From Cohnella candidum (GTDB lineage: Bacteria; Bacillota; Bacilli; Paenibacillales; Paenibacillaceae), in NCBI RefSeq assembly GCF_003713065.1, contig NZ_CP033433.1:1957001-2021000 (forward strand): a DNA stretch of 64,000 nucleotides, in the 5' to 3' direction. This document shows, piece by piece, positions 17,170 to 24,878 of this stretch (position 1 is the first letter of the stretch; the number at the start of each line of letters is the position of its first letter). The position numbers and the translations under genes are program-made. Below the pieces are notes generated by a model. That model ran no database searches. It saw only the letters and a list, made by a program, of their open reading frames with translations, and had not been told where the DNA came from.

Positions 17170-18435
17170 TTACTTGAATTTGCTCAATTTATCGCCGAAT
17201 TTCTCGCCGAGCGTAAAGCTCATGCTTTCCGGCTCAGGCAGGTTGGACGAAGACTCCTTCGGCGCGCGGGGAGCGCGTTCCGGACGGGCAGGCGCTTCTT
17301 CCGTTTCCTTGATGGACAGGGAAACGCGCTTCTCGGCCGGATTGAAGTCGAGGATCTTCGCTTGCACTTCTTGCCCTTCCTTCAGCACTTCGTGCGGAGT
17401 GGCGATGTGGCGATGGGCGATTTGGGAAATGTGGACCAAACCTTCCACGCCCGGTGCGATCTCGACGAATGCGCCGAAGCTGACAAGGCGCTTCACGACG
17501 CCCGTCACGATGTCGCCGGTGTTGAATTGGCCCGTAGCGGATTCCCAAGGACCCGGCTGCGCCGCTTTGATGCTGAGGGAAATCTTGCCTACGGAAGGAT
17601 CCACCTTCAGCACTTTCACTTTAACCGATTGGCCTTCGGACACGACATCGGCCGGATGGGCGACGTGCTGCCAAGCCATTTCGGATACATGGACCAATCC
17701 GTCCACGCCGCCGATATCGACGAACGCGCCGAACGGAGTCAGGCGTTGAACCGTGCCTTCGATGACCTGGCCCGGCTGCAGGGAATCCATGATTTCGTTT
17801 TTCTTTTGCTCGTACTCGGCTTCGAGGACGTCTTTCGCCGAAAGGATGACCTTGTTGTTTTCGCGGTCGATTTCCTTGACTTTCACGCGAAGAGTGCGGC
17901 CTTTATAGCTGCTGAAATCTTCTACGAAATGGCGCTCGACCATGGATGCCGGAATGAAACCGCGCACGCCCACGTCTGCCACAAGCCCGCCTTTGACGAC
18001 ATCGGCGACGACGACGTCAAACGCTTCTCCGCTTTCGAATTTCGCTTGCAGTTCGTCCCAAGCTTTCGGAGTTTCGGCTTGGCGCTTGGACAGGGTCAAC
18101 GTTTCCTTCGCATCGTCGATGTTCAGGACTTTGGCTTCGACTTCTTGGCCGACTTGCACGGCTTCCGAAGCATTGTCCAGTTGAACGTTGGACAGTTCGC
18201 GGAGCGAAATCGTCCCTTCATATTTATAACCAAGGCTTACGAATGCTTGGTTGTCCTCGATTTTGACGATCGTCCCTTTGACGATGTCGCCCTTTTTCAA
18301 GGTTACGAGGTTATCCATCGCATCCTGCGAGACCGTCTCGGCAGCCTCGTTCGCCGGTTGTGCGGTTTCGTTGATCGCGCCTTCGCCCACCGCTTCGGCG
18401 GATCCCGTTTCTTGTACTTTCGTTTCTTCCGACAT
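17170..18435 (-). CDS. ypfD: 30S ribosomal protein S1 homologue, four S1 domains
   Basis: A 421-aa RNA-binding protein. After an acidic N-terminal 45 residues come four OB-fold S1 domains, about 47-118, 135-202, 220-290 and 305-376. The last two have the strong pattern G-x-V-x-R-L-x-x-F-G-A-F-V and GLVHVSEMA / GLVHISQIA. Firmicute versions have four domains rather than the six of proteobacterial RpsA, and their role in translation initiation is not essential in B. subtilis. ATG 18435 follows AGGAGGT. It lies downstream of plsC and cmk, as in B. subtilis. Confidence 0.93.
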   Translation of the reverse strand: MSEETKVQETGSAEAVGEGAINETAQPANEAAETVSQDAMDNLVTLKKGDIVKGTIVKIEDNQAFVSLGYKYEGTISLRELSNVQLDNASEAVQVGQEVEAKVLNIDDAKETLTLSKRQAETPKAWDELQAKFESGEAFDVVVADVVKGGLVADVGVRGFIPASMVERHFVEDFSSYKGRTLRVKVKEIDRENNKVILSAKDVLEAEYEQKKNEIMDSLQPGQVIEGTVQRLTPFGAFVDIGGVDGLVHVSEMAWQHVAHPADVVSEGQSVKVKVLKVDPSVGKISLSIKAAQPGPWESATGQFNTGDIVTGVVKRLVSFGAFVEIAPGVEGLVHISQIAHRHIATPHEVLKEGQEVQAKILDFNPAEKRVSLSIKETEEAPARPERAPRAPKESSSNLPEPESMSFTLGEKFGDKLSKFK

Positions 18436-18597
18436 GAAAATACCTCCTCAATTCTGCCCCAACTTTATTTAAACCCGCTATGCGGCGTCTAAATCTGAAT
18501 ACCATTACCCAATTCCGATGAGTTTGAAACCATAAAATTCCTAAAAATGATGCCATTAATCAGTATGAGGGTTTCACACGTGAACCATGCATGCGTA

Positions 18598-19185
18598 TTA
18601 AGCGGATGGCCGGCCGGTCTGCAGCATTTCCCTGATTTTGGACATGATCTTCTCGGTCGCCGCATCCATCGCTTCGGAAGTTCCGGCCTCGACGAACGGT
18701 TTCATGTCGACCGGTGCCCCGTAGACCGCCTTCACTTTGCGGAAAAGCCTATACTCTCCCACCAACGCGACCGGAATGACCGTCGCTCCCGAACGGACGG
18801 CGATGGTCACCGCTCCCCGTTTGGCCGCTCCGAGCGATTCGTTGCGGGTTCCCTCCGGAAAGATCCCCATCACTTTGCCGCTTTTAAGCAGATCGATGGC
18901 GTTGCGGATCGCTTCTTTACTGACGCCGCCCCGCTTGACCGGGAATGCGCCCCAGGCTCGGATGACCTGGCTGACCACGGGAATCTTGAACAGTTCGGCT
19001 TTGGCCATGTAATGCACCTTGCGGGGAACGAAAGCCCCGAGCGTAAACGGATCCTGCAAGCTCTTATGATTGCTGCAAAGAATGACAGGTCCCTCGGCTG
19101 GGATGTTCTCGAGTCCCTTCGCTTCCAGGCGGAACAGAAGCCGATAAATCCCCCTGATGATCCCCCTGCTAAAGGCGTATAACAT
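18598..19185 (-). CDS. plsC: 1-acyl-sn-glycerol-3-phosphate acyltransferase
   Basis: A 195-aa peripheral membrane enzyme that makes phosphatidic acid from lysophosphatidate, the step after PlsY. The catalytic HX4D motif is NHKSLQD (His40, Asp45) and the phosphate-binding motif FPEGTR lies near 107-112. The N-terminal helix is amphipathic. It is three bases downstream of cmk, with which it shares a message. In this window all three acyl/glycerol steps (gpsA, plsY, plsC) are present. Confidence 0.94.
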   Translation of the reverse strand: MLYAFSRGIIRGIYRLLFRLEAKGLENIPAEGPVILCSNHKSLQDPFTLGAFVPRKVHYMAKAELFKIPVVSQVIRAWGAFPVKRGGVSKEAIRNAIDLLKSGKVMGIFPEGTRNESLGAAKRGAVTIAVRSGATVIPVALVGEYRLFRKVKAVYGAPVDMKPFVEAGTSEAMDAATEKIMSKIREMLQTGRPSA

Positions 19186-19188
19186 AAT

Positions 19189-19893
19189 TTACTTCTCCTC
19201 CGCCGAAATGGTTCCCGTGATCTCCTGTCCCCATTTCACGATTTCGCCCGCCACTTGTTCGGCCGATCGGCCGGTCGAGTCGACGAGCCTCGCGTCGGCG
19301 GCACGCACGAGCGGAGCGATCTCCCGTTCCTGGTCGATCCTGTCCCGTTCGGCGATGTCTTTCTCCAACTGTTCCAGCGTGACGCCGGGATTGTCCCCCA
19401 GCTCTTTGAAGCGGCGCAACGCGCGCTCGCGGGGAGAAGCGGTCAGGAATACTTTCAATTCGGCATCGGGCAGCACGTGGGTGCCGATATCCCGGCCGTC
19501 CATGACGACGCCCTTCTCTTTCGCCATTCGTCTCTGAAGCTCGGCCATCCGGTTGCGGACGCCCTCGATTTTGGCGAAATGGGACACTTGCCGGTTCACT
19601 TCCAAGGAACGGATGCGGGAACTGACGTCTTCCCCGTCCGCGATCACCTTCTGCCCTTCCGGACCCGGAAGGAGACGGATGTCCAGGCTCTCGGCCAGGT
19701 CCGTGACGCGGGACGCTTCATCGGCGGACAATCCCGCTTCCATGGCTTTCAGCGTGACCGTGCGATACATGGCTCCAGTGTCGACATATATGTATTGCAT
19801 ATCCCGGGCGACCATCCGGGCAACCGTGCTTTTGCCGGCGCCGGCCGGACCGTCTATGGCGATGTTGATGCGTGGCGTCAGTTGCGGACTCAT
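19189..19893 (-). CDS. cmk: (d)CMP kinase
   Basis: A 234-aa nucleoside-monophosphate kinase that phosphorylates CMP and dCMP with ATP. The P-loop is DGPAGAGKSTVA (about 14-25), followed by YVDTGAMYRTVTL and the CMP-binding insert with DGRDIGTHVLPDA. It is linked to plsC and the S1-domain gene, as in B. subtilis and many other bacteria. ATG 19893 has AGGAGG rather far upstream (about 14 bp). Confidence 0.95.
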   Translation of the reverse strand: MSPQLTPRINIAIDGPAGAGKSTVARMVARDMQYIYVDTGAMYRTVTLKAMEAGLSADEASRVTDLAESLDIRLLPGPEGQKVIADGEDVSSRIRSLEVNRQVSHFAKIEGVRNRMAELQRRMAKEKGVVMDGRDIGTHVLPDAELKVFLTASPRERALRRFKELGDNPGVTLEQLEKDIAERDRIDQEREIAPLVRAADARLVDSTGRSAEQVAGEIVKWGQEITGTISAEEK

Positions 19894-19942
19894 GGGAAAA
19901 CGACTGGCCTCCTACAGATGCAAGCGCTAATGCCGGGAAGTA

Positions 19943-19966
19943 AAAAACAGGCAGGCTCAGCCTGCT
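19943..19966 (-). terminator. Second terminator upstream of cmk
   Basis: On the minus strand AGCAGGCT pairs with AGCCTGCCT, followed by GTTTTTTA. With the hairpin at 20006-20033 it insulates cmk from the PilZ transcript. Confidence 0.65.
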
Positions 19967-20005
19967 GCATTACGAAAATTATAGCATACCCCCGCCGCGC
20001 GATGC

Positions 20006-20033
20006 AAAAAGCTCCGGATCAATCTCCGGAGCT
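20006..20033 (-). terminator. Terminator overlapping the end of the YpfB-like gene
   Basis: AGCTCCGGA (20033-20025) pairs perfectly with TCCGGAGCT (20018-20010) on the minus strand, then TTTTTGC. The stop codon of the small gene (20021-20019) lies inside the stem region. Confidence 0.8.
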
Positions 20034-20219
20034 TTGGCGATAGGAAATCCCCTCCAGCCGGTCCGTCGGCGACAGCCTCACGCGGAGCCACGGTACCTGA
20101 AGGGCGCTTTGGAACAGGAGCAGCAGGACGATTGAAACGCATATTCCCCTGAGCAGCCATTTCTCCACGAGGTCGGAGCGCGCGGGAAAGCCGCGGGGGT
20201 CGTCTATTCTTCTTCGGAT
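20019..20219 (-). CDS. YpfB-like (DUF5359-type) small membrane protein, no standard start codon
   Basis: Sixty-six codons are open here between the PilZ gene and cmk, the place of ypfB in B. subtilis. The product has a basic start (IRRRIDDPRGF), one hydrophobic helix (ICVSIVLLLLFQSALQV) and ends RLEGISYRQSSGD, which is the layout of ypfB products. GGGAGG lies 10 bp before ATC 20219, but no ATG, GTG or TTG fits that site. The first standard start is GTG 20168, with no ribosome site, giving 49 aa. Either ATC is used, the shorter form is made, or the gene is decaying. Confidence 0.5.
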   Translation of the reverse strand: MRRRIDDPRGFPARSDLVEKWLLRGICVSIVLLLLFQSALQVPWLRVRLSPTDRLEGISYRQSSGD

Positions 20220-20255
20220 AACGGGGAAACCTCCCGGCTCGGATGCCGAGTCGCG

Positions 20256-20909
20256 CTAACCCTTGTGCTTGTCCAACTGGCGTTCGAAACAGTATCGGAT
20301 GATTCTCTGCTGTTCGGCGTCCTGGATGTCCTGGAACCGCATCATGACGAGGTGCTTGTCAGGCTCTACCGGCAGCACCCGGACGACTTCGCCGTCGAAT
20401 TTGGCGTGGCCGATGTTCCCGTTCTTATAGGTGAGCAGCAGCCAGCAGCTGATCGAGGCGCCGGGAACGAGCGGCCATTTGCGGTCGGTCCGGAAAGACA
20501 GTCCGCCGCCGCCGACGTCGTCGGTGATCGCGGTAAACCGCACCTTGTCTCCAATCCGCACGGCCAGCTCCAGCTGGGCCTCGACCCGCAGGTAGCTGCG
20601 CCGCTGCTCCCTTTCGATTTCGTCCAAGTTCGGCTTCCGGACGGAAAACAGCGTGACCGTATCTTTCTTGATTCCGGTAACCGTCGTCGTGAACAGGTGT
20701 TTGACGCCGTCCTGCGTAAAATAAAACATCCGAAACTGCTCCCCGGTCTGGGGGCGGTGGTATCTCCGGCTTTTCTCGTCGAGCGGGATTTCCAGCCAGA
20801 TCGATTTGTCGTCCATGTCTGCCACGCGGGAACGCAAGGAGGTCGCTGAATCGGGGTCTTGCACTGGCATCAACTGTAAATAGGTCGTTTGATTTATTTT
20901 AGGAAGCAC
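20256..20909 (-). CDS. PilZ-domain c-di-GMP effector (YpfA/MotI-like, flagellar brake family)
   Basis: A 217-aa protein with an N-terminal YcgR-like domain (about 1-95) and a C-terminal PilZ domain. The RxxxR loop is present (Arg104-Arg108, in EQRRSYLR). The second motif, normally DxSxxG, reads DVGGGG (131-136), so serine is glycine. B. subtilis YpfA (MotI/DgrA) binds c-di-GMP and stops flagellar rotation; that role is inferred here and the loss of Ser may alter affinity. The GTG 20909 start follows GGAGG; the longer frame to 20960 includes that site. Confidence 0.85.
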   Translation of the reverse strand: MLPKINQTTYLQLMPVQDPDSATSLRSRVADMDDKSIWLEIPLDEKSRRYHRPQTGEQFRMFYFTQDGVKHLFTTTVTGIKKDTVTLFSVRKPNLDEIEREQRRSYLRVEAQLELAVRIGDKVRFTAITDDVGGGGLSFRTDRKWPLVPGASISCWLLLTYKNGNIGHAKFDGEVVRVLPVEPDKHLVMMRFQDIQDAEQQRIIRYCFERQLDKHKG

Positions 20910-20962
20910 CGAAAAACCTCCATGTCGGCATGAGAACAGGAACACGCTCCTGCGTTGCACCC

Positions 20963-20968
20963 ATTATA
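20963..20968 (-). promoter_or_regulatory. Extended -10 promoter for the PilZ gene
   Basis: The minus strand reads TGATATAAT (TATAAT at 20968-20963), an extended -10 about 54 bp before the GTG start. No good -35 is present. Confidence 0.55.
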
Positions 20969-21079
20969 TCACGACAGGAAAGGTTTGGGATGCCCTCGTT
21001 CGGGAAATTTCGGCAAACTTGCCGAGAAAGCTCGAAAGCCAACCGGGGTAGGTATTGCGACCCGGTCGGCCTTTGAACT

Positions 21080-22441
21080 TCACGTACGGTAAAGCACTTT
21101 GGTGGCGTCGGGGATGCGTTCGATCGTTTCCTCGATGCCCGTATCGGCATTCATATAGATGCGGTAGCTGCTGCCGTGGATCTTGCCGATGAACTCGTGG
21201 CACAGCACGGGCCTGTGCATTTCATTCTCCACGACGGCCAGAGAATAGTCGGACACCCGGAAATCGGGGTTCAGGCCCCGGGAAGCCTGCTCTTTGGACA
21301 CTTTGGGTTTGCCCGGCGTCAATAGATTGTTGGAAAACACATGCTGGGACGCTTGCAGCCCCACGACTTCCCCGTTATCCAGCGCTACCCGGACCGTCAC
21401 TTTATCCGGATACATGCGGACGCCGTTCTTGGTGCCGGCGAATGCGAAGACGGCCACATGGTCGTATTCGTCGTAGGTGACGGGCGTCATGTCGCGATAG
21501 CCGTTACGGACGAGGAAGTTGGAGGCCTTGTTGCGAGCCGTGTCGAAGTTGAGCTTCCTGGACTTCACCTGGCGCGTGTTCATGTACCACAGAAGCTGTC
21601 CGCCTTTGCGGGTATAGCTCATCTGGATGCGGGCTCCGTCGCCGCTCTCTGCGTTGACCGTATACGTCTTGAACCTCGTTTGTCCTCCGGCTTCCGACAA
21701 CATCAGCGGTCCGGTTGCCGCCGCTCGGTGGCTCAGGAAAGAGGCGGCGCGGGCGCGGATTTCGGCCGGGGACATGTCCTTGCCGCTCAAGCCGTCCGTG
21801 GATTGGATCCGTGGCGAAGACAAGGCGGATGGTCCCCAATCCGTCTCCGGATACTCCCCGATCTTCTTGTCGACGGTGCGGAAGCCGTCGATGATCGTGT
21901 TATCGTGGGGATTGTGCTCGCTCGCCATCGCGGCCTCGACATCCATCCAGCGCAGCCGGTTCGAGATGACCGCGTCCTGGATTTTGCCGAGCTGTTGGTT
22001 GATGTCCGAAGATTTGGCGTACAACGACTTCAACATATTCGTTTCGCTCGCCGTGAGCGGCTGCTTCGCCAAATCCCGCACCGACGTGCTGTATGCGAAG
22101 TTCGAGATGCGGGACAGGAACGCTTCCGCTTTGTTGAAAGGCAGCATCGCGAGCGGGAGCTGGTTGATTTCGTTTTGCGCCTGGCTGGTCAGCCGCCAAA
22201 CGTTTACGAGCCCTTTGCGCTGCATGCCTTGGGACGTCGAGGAGACCGCCAGCGTCTGGCCCAACTCGTCCTGCAGCCGGTTCATGTGGTGGTTCAGGTC
22301 GTGGAAAGCCCTCTGGTACTGGTTCTCGGCCTTGATCAAGATCGTGTTTTTGTCCTGGTGCTCCTGATAGCCCCACAGAACGGCGCCGACGAACAGGATC
22401 GCGGCGATCGGAAATAGGATGGAACTGAGACGCGCGTACAT
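21080..22441 (-). CDS. ypeB: Spore germination protein YpeB
   Basis: A 453-aa forespore protein that holds and protects the cortex-lytic enzyme SleB in the spore inner membrane. It has one N-terminal helix (about 5-24, LSSILFPIAAILFVGAVLWGY), a helical middle, and C-terminal PepSY-like repeats from about residue 250. The family normally follows sleB in a two-gene operon; here the upstream gene is a 52-aa zinc-ribbon-like protein instead, so sleB must be elsewhere or absent. AAAGGGG precedes the ATG. Sigma-G control is likely from the family, but no clear promoter was seen. Confidence 0.93.
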   Translation of the reverse strand: MYARLSSILFPIAAILFVGAVLWGYQEHQDKNTILIKAENQYQRAFHDLNHHMNRLQDELGQTLAVSSTSQGMQRKGLVNVWRLTSQAQNEINQLPLAMLPFNKAEAFLSRISNFAYSTSVRDLAKQPLTASETNMLKSLYAKSSDINQQLGKIQDAVISNRLRWMDVEAAMASEHNPHDNTIIDGFRTVDKKIGEYPETDWGPSALSSPRIQSTDGLSGKDMSPAEIRARAASFLSHRAAATGPLMLSEAGGQTRFKTYTVNAESGDGARIQMSYTRKGGQLLWYMNTRQVKSRKLNFDTARNKASNFLVRNGYRDMTPVTYDEYDHVAVFAFAGTKNGVRMYPDKVTVRVALDNGEVVGLQASQHVFSNNLLTPGKPKVSKEQASRGLNPDFRVSDYSLAVVENEMHRPVLCHEFIGKIHGSSYRIYMNADTGIEETIERIPDATKVLYRT

Positions 22442-22442
22442 G

Positions 22443-22502
22443 AAAAGCCGACCCCTTTCATTCCCAAACTACGGTTAGTGTGGGATAAAGGAATCGGCTT
22501 TA
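22443..22502 (-). promoter_or_regulatory. Long hairpin enclosing the ypeB ribosome site
   Basis: AAAGCCGA (22444-22451) pairs with TCGGCTTT (22494-22501), and inside it CCTTT and CCCA pair with AAAGG and TGGG. On the minus strand this forms an imperfect 20-bp stem ending GGCTTTT directly before the ypeB ATG. It may be a terminator for the small gene upstream, or it may mask the ypeB ribosome site in read-through mRNA. Confidence 0.55.
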
Positions 22503-22522
22503 TGCGCGTTTCCAAGGAAGGC

Positions 22523-22681
22523 TCAGGTCGGCTCTTCCTCGATTTCGAAATCTGCGTCGTTGCTGCAAAGGCATTGCTTGAATCCGGTATCCACGCGTCC
22601 CCGGTCCTTGCGGCCGCGGAGCGTGAATTTCTCGCCGCAGCGGTTGCAGCGGATGATCACTTTGATCCTTGGGGTGGACAT
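22523..22681 (-). CDS. 52-aa zinc-ribbon-like protein
   Basis: A short gene below the usual length cutoff. GGAGGG lies 5 bp before ATG 22681. The product begins MSTPRIKVIIRCNRCGEKF, has a basic middle and ends in an acidic tail (EIEEEPT). Four cysteines in CxxC...CxC arrangement (RCNRCG and QCLCS) suggest one zinc site. It lies between prsW and ypeB on the same strand. I recall similar proteins in Paenibacillus genomes but no function for them. Confidence 0.8.
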   Translation of the reverse strand: MSTPRIKVIIRCNRCGEKFTLRGRKDRGRVDTGFKQCLCSNDADFEIEEEPT

Positions 22682-22734
22682 GGTTTCCCTCCAGCATGAG
22701 GCGAAGCGTATACGTACCAGTATGGACCGCCCGG

Positions 22735-23427
22735 TCAGGATTTAATCTCTTCCTCCCGTTTCAGCCAGCGGAACGGCGAAACGGCATTGGCGCGGTTTAC
22801 GCGGCGGATGCCCCGGAACCACAGCAGCAACATGAAGGGAACCGCCACCCACATCCAGCTCGACGGAACCGTCAACATCATGAGATCGTACACGCCGTGC
22901 CAAATCAAGGGCAGCAGGACGGCCATGCCCAGATGGAATCTCACCTGTTTGCCCTTGGAGAACTTCGCGCGGCCGAGCGAGTAGCCCATGAATACGCCGA
23001 ACAAGGCATGTCCGGATACCGGAAGCAACGCCCGGACGAGCAAGGTGCCGAACGTCGTCGGCTGCAGGAAGGCGTAAAGTACGTTTTCCAAAGTCGCGAA
23101 ACCCAGCGAGACGGCCGTTGCGTATACGATGCCGTCGTACGGCTCGTCGAATTCGGTATGGTTAAAGATAATATGGTAAAGGACGAAAAATTTAAGCAGT
23201 TCTTCCACGCCGGCGGAGATCACGAAAGAGAACGTGAATGGGGAATCTCCGAGCCATATCGTCAACCCCCGCTGCAAAACCATGGCGGGAAGAACGATAA
23301 GAACGCCCGTGACGAACATTCTCAGCACCATCGAGAGCGGCTCCGAGTCGTATCGGTCTTTCCAGTAGAAATAAGCAAGCAGAGCGAGTCCGGGGGCAAT
23401 GGCGGCAGCCAGCACCGATAGCAGCAT
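22735..23427 (-). CDS. prsW: Intramembrane protease PrsW
   Basis: A 230-aa polytopic membrane protease. In B. subtilis PrsW makes the first cut in the anti-sigma factor RsiW, releasing sigma-W during envelope stress. The family motifs are visible: the double Glu in GVEELLKFFVLY, the FATLENVLYA segment and SGHALFGVFMGY, then a C-terminal His (LIWHGVYDL). The C-terminal tail is charged (LKREEEIKS). No rsiW or sigW gene is in this window, so the substrate cannot be confirmed. Position close to ypeB agrees with B. subtilis. Confidence 0.93.
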   Translation of the reverse strand: MLLSVLAAAIAPGLALLAYFYWKDRYDSEPLSMVLRMFVTGVLIVLPAMVLQRGLTIWLGDSPFTFSFVISAGVEELLKFFVLYHIIFNHTEFDEPYDGIVYATAVSLGFATLENVLYAFLQPTTFGTLLVRALLPVSGHALFGVFMGYSLGRAKFSKGKQVRFHLGMAVLLPLIWHGVYDLMMLTVPSSWMWVAVPFMLLLWFRGIRRVNRANAVSPFRWLKREEEIKS

Positions 23428-23528
23428 GTTGTCGTCCCCTCCCTCCCGCGTTTCGTTTTGTCGCAGCTTTCATTATACAACGGGAAAGCGGCGTGCACAT
23501 CCTTCTTCCAGCAATCTCCCGGCCATCA

Positions 23529-23575
23529 AAAAAGAACATTTTGCGACAGCCCGGCGGGCGATCGCAAAATGTTCT
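23529..23575 (-). terminator. Terminator of the MecA-type gene
   Basis: AGAACATTTTGCGA (23533-23546) is the exact inverse of TCGCAAAATGTTCT (23562-23575), with TTTTTT following on the minus strand. Confidence 0.85.
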
Positions 23576-23598
23576 GTTATAGGGCAGATTTCGCAGGT

Positions 23599-24201
23599 TC
23601 AGCCGAAATGCTCGGCCAGCACCTTCACCGCGTTGGAGGGAATCACCGTTTGCCCGTATTCCTCCAGCACCGCCGGCGTTACCGACGTGGCATCCCCATA
23701 CTCGGCCAGCACGGCGATCAAAGCGTGGTAACCCGCGCTTTCAAGTCCGGCCGGATCGAAGCAGAGAATCCATTGGTTCTGGTACCGGTACATGCGTCCT
23801 TCGTCCGTCAACCGGCCGGCCAGCGTTTTGGCCGCTCCGATCGCGTCTTCAATATCCCGGAAACGATATATGATGGCTTCGCTTTGTTCAAGCGTTACTT
23901 CCATTTCGTAAACTTCCTCGTCCATCTCTTCGATCGCCGCGGAGTCCGCGTCGCGTTCCTGTTTGCCTCGCGTCACGATGACGACCATTCCTTGAGCCGG
24001 CATGGCGAATACTTCAACCGCAAGCGGTCCGGAGGCATCGAATCCGAGCTCGTTATAAGCTTGATCCATCATTTCGCTGAACAGTTCATGCACCTTGGGA
24101 ATCTCGCGCCACATGTCTTCTTTTTGGATCCCGCGTTCCGTCAGATCGTCGAACGTGAGGAAAATTCGTATTTTGTCTTGGCCAAGCCGCTCCATCCTCA
24201 T
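23599..24201 (-). CDS. MecA-family adaptor for ClpC
   Basis: A 200-aa adaptor. The N-terminal domain (MRMERLGQDKIRIFLTFDDL and the helix up to about residue 50) binds substrates; the C-terminal domain (about 105-200) binds ClpC and lets it form an active hexamer. The middle is acidic (AIEEMDEEVYEM). B. subtilis has two such proteins, MecA and MecB (YpbH); the place near prsW fits MecB, but sequence alone does not decide. The start is ATG 24201 behind AAAGGAGGG. The substrates here are unknown. Confidence 0.88.
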   Translation of the reverse strand: MRMERLGQDKIRIFLTFDDLTERGIQKEDMWREIPKVHELFSEMMDQAYNELGFDASGPLAVEVFAMPAQGMVVIVTRGKQERDADSAAIEEMDEEVYEMEVTLEQSEAIIYRFRDIEDAIGAAKTLAGRLTDEGRMYRYQNQWILCFDPAGLESAGYHALIAVLAEYGDATSVTPAVLEEYGQTVIPSNAVKVLAEHFG

Positions 24202-24334
24202 GACAGGACCCTCCTTTGCGCACGATGGGTGATAACAGCGTATGATCGGGCATATAATGTGTGATTGAAATCTGCTTTGACAACATGTTATCACTTCTCC
24301 CATCGAAATGCACTAGGGAAAACCCACGCATGGC

Positions 24335-24387
24335 AAAAAAACGGCTCCGCCGCCATCCCGTCAAGGAAGGGGCGAAGCCGTTTTTTT
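24335..24387 (-). terminator. Terminator after the 114-aa hypothetical gene
   Basis: AAAAACGGCT...CCGCC pairs with GGCGAAGCCGTTTTT around a short loop, with T-runs on both strands. It overlaps the stop codon of the gene at 24387-24731. Confidence 0.8.
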
Positions 24388-24731
24388 CAGATGTGCGAAT
24401 GACCGTTTTGATTTAAAATTTCGTTGATTTCGTTTTTCACTTTAGGGTCTTGAGAAGCGAGCCGCTCGACCTGATCCAGCCCTTGTCCGGAAGCCGCGGA
24501 TGCGTGCCGGTCGCCGCCCGATCTGTTGCCGGACGACATCCCGCTCATCAGTCCGCCGCCGAATTTAACCGACATGCCTTTTTCGAGCGCGGTTTCCTTC
24601 ATGTCGCTTACCCGCTGCTTCATCATCTGGCCGATGCCTCCGGCTACGGCGTTCATCGTCCGGTTATTGCGCATCATCATGACGACTGCCGCTCCCGCAA
24701 GGCCGCCCAGCACGAAAGTCCCGAGTTTCAT
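24387..24731 (-). CDS. Small membrane-anchored hypothetical protein
   Basis: A 114-aa protein with one N-terminal glycine-rich helix (FVLGGLAGAAVVMMM) and a long soluble tail. The tail contains KFGGGLMSGMSSG and a charged helix ending NEILNQNGHSHI. The helix plus basic segment recalls YtxH-like proteins, but the match is not firm. AAGGAGG precedes the ATG. It diverges from the polysaccharide deacetylase gene. Function unknown. Confidence 0.65.
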   Translation of the reverse strand: MKLGTFVLGGLAGAAVVMMMRNNRTMNAVAGGIGQMMKQRVSDMKETALEKGMSVKFGGGLMSGMSSGNRSGGDRHASAASGQGLDQVERLASQDPKVKNEINEILNQNGHSHI

Positions 24732-24878
24732 GTTGCCACCTCCTTGTCGATACCTTTATTGTGGCCGGGACCGCAGGCGTCATGCGCCATCAAAATAAGG
24801 AAAGGGTCCCGTGTCCCGCCCATCAAGGTGTGCTACAATCGGGATATTACGACAAGGAACCGGAGGTCTTTCGACAAC

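Noticed and set aside
17017-18492. Plus-strand 491-codon frame opposite the S1-domain gene
   Set aside because: Shadow frame without a start signal; the minus-strand gene has four clear S1 domains.
19957-20160. 67-codon minus-strand frame MAAQGNMRFNRP...
   Set aside because: Out of frame with the YpfB-like protein, Pro/Arg-rich, and no ribosome site.
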